Assembly: GCA_947501315.1 (NCBI GenBank)
Contig: CANMXH010000021.1
Location: 1-17,764, forward strand
Direction of reading: 5' to 3'
From: Caulobacteraceae bacterium
Lineage (GTDB): Bacteria; Pseudomonadota; Alphaproteobacteria; Caulobacterales; Caulobacteraceae
Length of the DNA: 17,764 nt
Shown here piece after piece: positions 15,254 to 17,764 of the stretch. A program made the translations under genes and the position numbers. The notes beneath the pieces are model-generated. The model made no database searches, was not told the origin of the DNA, and was given only the letters and a program-made list of their open reading frames with translations. The stretch's first letter is position 1. Each line of letters opens with the position of its first letter.

Positions 15254-16150
15254 CTAGAGGACCGGGCGGGTGGCTGCAGCCTTTTCGACCATGGCGATCA
15301 CCTCGGCGCGGCGGGTGCCGACCAGCGGATGCCGCGGGGGGCGGACGCGCTCGTGGCCGCGTCCCATGACCTGTTCGGCGATCTTGATCGACTGGACCAG
15401 GTCATGGTCGGCGTCGAGGTGCAGCAGGGGCATGAACCAGCGGTAGATGGTCAGGGCGGTCTGCATGTCGCCGCGCTTGAAGGCATCCCACAAGGCCAGC
15501 GACTCCTTCGGAAAGGCGTTGGTCAGGCCGGACACCCAGCCCCGGGCCCCCAGCATCAGGCCTTCCAGCGCCACATCATCCAGACCCGCGAACAGCACAT
15601 AGCGGTCACCGAACTCGTTCAGCAGGTCCGTGAACCGACGGGTATCGGGGGCGCTCTCCTTGAGGGCGACGACATTGGGCAGGTCCGAAAGGGCGTGAAG
15701 GGCCTCAAAGCCAATGCTGACGCGATAGGCGGGCGGGTTGTTGTACAGCATGATCGGCAGTCCGGTGGATTCGGCCACCGTGCGGAAATGTGCGGCCAGC
15801 TCGGCCTGGGTCGGAACATAGACCATGGCCGGGAGGACCATCAGGCCGTCGGCACCGATGGCCTCGGCGTCGCGGGCGAAGGCGGCGGCACGGCGGGTGT
15901 CCAGTTCGGCTACCCCCGCGATCACGGGCACGCGCCCGGCCACGGTCTTCACGGTCGCGGCCAGCATGGCGCGTTTCTCGTCCGCGTCGAGCGAGTTGTT
16001 TTCACCTACCGTGCCCATGACGATCAGGCCGTGCACACCGTCGCGGATCAGCCCATCCTGCACGGTAGCGGTGGAGTCGAAATCAATCGAGAAATCCGCC
16101 GCGAACTGAGTTGTGGCGGCGGGGATCACGCCCTCCCAGGAAATCGACAT
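15254..16150 (-). CDS. Dihydrodipicolinate synthase family protein, probable 1-pyrroline-4-hydroxy-2-carboxylate deaminase
   Basis: 298 residues from the ATG at 16150, the usual length of this aldolase/lyase family; a longer open frame to 16636 runs under the divergent gene and is rejected. A GAGGA ribosome-binding site lies four bases before the ATG. Visible family features are GTVGEN at 46-51 (the GTTGE loop), Tyr136 in LYNNP and the Schiff-base Lys164 in ALKES. In hydroxyproline catabolism a member of this family deaminates 1-pyrroline-4-hydroxy-2-carboxylate to 2-oxoglutarate semialdehyde and ammonia. That role is assigned from its position beside the epimerase and the dehydrogenase; alternatives are other keto-acid lyases of the same fold. 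It is the first gene of a three-gene operon with the epimerase and GntR. Confidence 0.88.
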   Translation of the reverse strand: MSISWEGVIPAATTQFAADFSIDFDSTATVQDGLIRDGVHGLIVMGTVGENNSLDADEKRAMLAATVKTVAGRVPVIAGVAELDTRRAAAFARDAEAIGADGLMVLPAMVYVPTQAELAAHFRTVAESTGLPIMLYNNPPAYRVSIGFEALHALSDLPNVVALKESAPDTRRFTDLLNEFGDRYVLFAGLDDVALEGLMLGARGWVSGLTNAFPKESLALWDAFKRGDMQTALTIYRWFMPLLHLDADHDLVQSIKIAEQVMGRGHERVRPPRHPLVGTRRAEVIAMVEKAAATRPVL

Positions 16151-16154
16151 CGGG

Positions 16155-16159
16155 TCCTC
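16155..16159 (-). promoter_or_regulatory. Ribosome-binding site fixing the deaminase-like gene start
   Basis: GAGGA on the minus strand stands four bases before the ATG at 16150, at the point where homology to the DHDPS fold begins (MSISWEGVIPA). This argues against the longer upstream-extended frame. Confidence 0.6.
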
Positions 16160-16181
16160 GCTTCCAGTGACTTGAGTGATT

Positions 16182-16193
16182 ATCGTATACGAT
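16182..16193. promoter_or_regulatory. Putative GntR/FadR-type operator, deaminase-dehydrogenase divergent promoter
   Basis: The second copy of the perfect palindrome ATCGTATACGAT lies near the middle of the 69-base gap between the divergent starts (32 bases from one, 27 from the other). On the minus strand a GATAAT hexamer (16179-16184) partly overlaps it, and a weak TTGCCT (16204-16209) lies 19 bases upstream. If these are the promoter of the catabolic operon, the operator sits in its spacer, where binding would repress. The promoter hexamers are tentative; the palindrome itself is certain. Confidence 0.75.
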
Positions 16194-16219
16194 CCTGAGG
16201 TCGAGGCAACGGCAGTCCG

Positions 16220-17473
16220 ATGCAGCCGAAATCCTATCTCGTTATCGGCGGTGGCCTCGTCGGGGCCGCTTCGGCGCTGCGGCTGCAGGCGGCGGGCTTT
16301 GCTGTGACCCTGATCGATCCGGGCGATCCGCGCCGCGCGGCCTCCTTCGGCAACATCGGCCATATCGCTGCCGAACAGGTCTCGCCCCTGGCCTCGCGCG
16401 AGAGCCTGCGAACCTTTCCCGGCCGGCTGTTCGGCCTGGGGGGCGCGCTGGATTTCCGCTGGCGTGACGCCGGCCTTTGGGGACCTTGGGCGCTGCGCTT
16501 CATCGCGGCCTCGAACCCGGGGCGACACGCGCGCGGGCAGGCGGCGCTGACCGCCATCCTCGCCCATGCCCTGCCGGCCTGGCGCCGGCTGGCTGAGTTT
16601 TCCGGTGCGCCGGGTGTGGTCGGGCCGGACGGCCACGTGGTGGTCTGGATGGAGGAGCGTGCGGCCGAAAAAGGCCTCCGTGCCTGGGAGCGGACATCGA
16701 CCGGCAGCGCCGCCTTCCGTCCGATGAGCCCGGAAGATCTGGCCCCCTATGCGACCGTGATGAAGGATGCACCGGTCGCGGGCATCCGCTTTTCAGGCAC
16801 GGCCCAGGTCAGTGAGCCCCAGGCCGCCCGCGACGCCTTGATGGCAGCCTTCGCAGCGCATGGAGGGGAGGTGGTCCACGCCCGGGTCGCCCGTCTTTCC
16901 GGCGGTGATCGCGTGATTGCCCATCTCGACGGCGGTGGCATGCGCGAGGCCGAGGGCGCACTGGTCGCAGCGGGGGCCTGGGCGGGCCGGTTGATGCGCG
17001 GGCTGGGCGTTGAGGCGCCTGTGATCGCCGAGCGCGGCTATTCGGTACAGAGCGCCGACCACGGCTGGAACCAGTCCCTGCCGCCGACGGTGTTCGAGGA
17101 GCATTCGATGGTGGTGTCGCGCTTCACCAGCGGTCTGCGCGCTTCCAGTTTCGTCGAGTTCGGATCGCCCGATGCGCCGGGCGACCCGCGAAAATGGCGC
17201 GCGCTGCAGCGGAACCTGTTCGCTCTTGGCATTGCTTTCTCAGGCCAACCGGATCGCTGGGTCGGGCCGCGGCCAACACTGCCTGACTATCTGCCGGCCA
17301 TAGGTCGACTGGAACGCGATCCGCGCATCCTCTACGCCTTCGGCCACCAGCACCTCGGCCTGACCCTGTCGGCGATAACCGCCGAGCTGACAGCGGCCCT
17401 GGCGGAGGGGCTTGACCCGGCGATAGATCTGTCGCCGTTCCGGATCGAACGGTTTGGCTCCAGAGCGGGCTGA
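16220..17473 (+). CDS. FAD-dependent D-amino-acid dehydrogenase (DadA-like), probable D-hydroxyproline dehydrogenase
   Basis: 417 residues, the size of DadA-type oxidoreductases. The N-terminus has the dinucleotide-binding motif VIGGGLVGAASALRL (GGGLVG at 10-15) with the acidic residue Asp33 at the end of the second strand, then ASFGNIGHI, a conserved flavin-contacting loop. The C-terminus has the family's closing GHQHLGLTLSAITAEL. It would oxidise cis-4-hydroxy-D-proline to 1-pyrroline-4-hydroxy-2-carboxylate, passing electrons to the respiratory chain. The substrate is inferred from the divergent epimerase and deaminase-like genes that share its operator region. The Shine-Dalgarno sequence is weak: GAGG occurs but rather far from the ATG. 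Glycine- or sarcosine-type oxidation would be the alternative for an isolated gene. Confidence 0.9.
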   Translation: MQPKSYLVIGGGLVGAASALRLQAAGFAVTLIDPGDPRRAASFGNIGHIAAEQVSPLASRESLRTFPGRLFGLGGALDFRWRDAGLWGPWALRFIAASNPGRHARGQAALTAILAHALPAWRRLAEFSGAPGVVGPDGHVVVWMEERAAEKGLRAWERTSTGSAAFRPMSPEDLAPYATVMKDAPVAGIRFSGTAQVSEPQAARDALMAAFAAHGGEVVHARVARLSGGDRVIAHLDGGGMREAEGALVAAGAWAGRLMRGLGVEAPVIAERGYSVQSADHGWNQSLPPTVFEEHSMVVSRFTSGLRASSFVEFGSPDAPGDPRKWRALQRNLFALGIAFSGQPDRWVGPRPTLPDYLPAIGRLERDPRILYAFGHQHLGLTLSAITAELTAALAEGLDPAIDLSPFRIERFGSRAG

Positions 17474-17512
17474 CGGGTCCCGGTTTTCGCGAAGCCGGGC
17501 GAAGGGTTCGCT
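17474..17512. terminator. Candidate bidirectional terminator between dehydrogenase and hemA
   Basis: The 39-base convergent spacer is rich in inverted repeats. CCCGG (17479-17483) pairs with CCGGG (17495-17499) around the palindrome TTCGCGAA (17486-17493). Next to it GCGAA (17499-17503) pairs with TTCGC (17507-17511) around GGG. There is no clear T-run on either side, so it may be an atypical terminator or only a protective hairpin. Confidence 0.45.
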
Positions 17513-17764
17513 TCAGGCCGCCACCGGCATCCGCGCCACATTGCAACGGGTCCAGAGCCGATCCATCGCCGCCACCAGATCGTCCATCATGGCGTCGGTA
17601 TGGTCCGGCGACGGCGTGAAGCGCAGCCGTTCGGTGCCCTTGGGCACGGTCGGATAGTTGATCGGCTGGACATAGACGCCGTGCTCTTCCAGCAGCATGT
17701 CCGAGATCATCTTGGCATGGACCGGGTTGCCGACGAACACCGGCACGATGTGGCTGACCGAATC
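17513..17764 (-). CDS. hemA: 5-aminolevulinate synthase, C-terminal end (5' part outside window)
   Basis: 83 residues plus a TGA at 17513-17515 are visible; the gene continues past the right edge. The segment DSVSHIVPVFVGNP, then DMLLEEHGVYVQPINYPTVP and ERLRFTPSPDHT, is the highly conserved C-terminal part of alphaproteobacterial ALAS, the PLP enzyme that condenses glycine and succinyl-CoA in heme synthesis. The PLP lysine lies outside the window. It converges on the dehydrogenase gene and is probably unrelated to the catabolic loci. It is a useful marker that the host uses the Shemin pathway and is likely an alphaproteobacterium. Confidence 0.95.
   Translation of the reverse strand, partial: DSVSHIVPVFVGNPVHAKMISDMLLEEHGVYVQPINYPTVPKGTERLRFTPSPDHTDAMMDDLVAAMDRLWTRCNVARMPVAA

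Noticed and set aside
16151..16636. N-terminal extension of the deaminase-like gene (460-residue version)
   Set aside because: It would run through the operator and antisense to the dehydrogenase. The fold and the ribosome-binding site support the ATG at 16150.
1..17764. tRNA/rRNA genes, CRISPR arrays, insertion sequences, long direct repeats
   Set aside because: None was seen on reading both strands. The only striking repeat noticed is the pair of 12-bp palindromes. A computed repeat search was not possible.

Overview
The window is compact, GC-rich (my estimate, mid-60s %) bacterial chromosome that best fits an alphaproteobacterium. The C-terminus of a 5-aminolevulinate synthase (the Shemin-route HemA typical of that class) lies at the right edge. 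The overall look is Caulobacterales/Brevundimonas-like, but the genus is a guess. Nearly every base is coding, and gene ends overlap or lie a few bases apart. I see no RNA genes, CRISPR, insertion sequences or signs of recent transfer.

Left edge (1-497, + strand): the 3' end of an amidase-signature enzyme.

Block A (507-11252, all - strand, transcribed right to left): a ten-gene run that reads as an aerobic CoA-dependent anthranilate (2-aminobenzoate) degradation operon. It starts with a fused FAD monooxygenase/old-yellow-enzyme protein of the 2-aminobenzoyl-CoA monooxygenase/reductase type. Then follow an SDR dehydrogenase, a MarR regulator, a crotonase, an acyl-CoA dehydrogenase, a benzoate/2-aminobenzoate-CoA ligase, a hotdog thioesterase and a RidA-family protein. 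The sulfate-activation genes cysD and cysNC come last. Inferred scheme: the ligase makes anthraniloyl-CoA; the fused enzyme hydroxylates and reduces the ring; the dehydrogenases, crotonase and RidA-like protein process the non-aromatic amino/oxo-cyclohexene-CoA product by beta-oxidation-like steps; and the thioesterase may rescue CoA. Junctions from the fused enzyme to the RidA gene are 4-base or 1-base overlaps or a 2-base gap. A 38-base gap precedes cysD.

Block B (11479-17473): a trans-4-hydroxyproline catabolic locus in two divergent pairs. A TauE/SafE-type membrane protein (-) diverges from an M24 Xaa-Pro-type peptidase (+). A - strand operon (pyrroline-4-hydroxy-2-carboxylate deaminase-like protein, hydroxyproline 2-epimerase, FCD-type GntR regulator) diverges from a DadA-like FAD D-amino-acid dehydrogenase (+). 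Both divergent promoter regions hold the same perfect 12-bp palindrome ATCGTATACGAT, a good FadR/GntR-type operator candidate. This ties all six genes into one probable regulon. The final step, 2-oxoglutarate semialdehyde dehydrogenase, is not in the window.

Right edge (17513-17764, - strand): the 3' end of hemA, separated from the dehydrogenase by a short hairpin-rich convergent spacer.

The most interesting points are the shared palindrome that draws a TSUP membrane protein and a peptidase into the hydroxyproline regulon; the unusual active sites of the RidA-like and crotonase proteins in the anthranilate operon; and the attachment of sulfate-activation genes to that operon.
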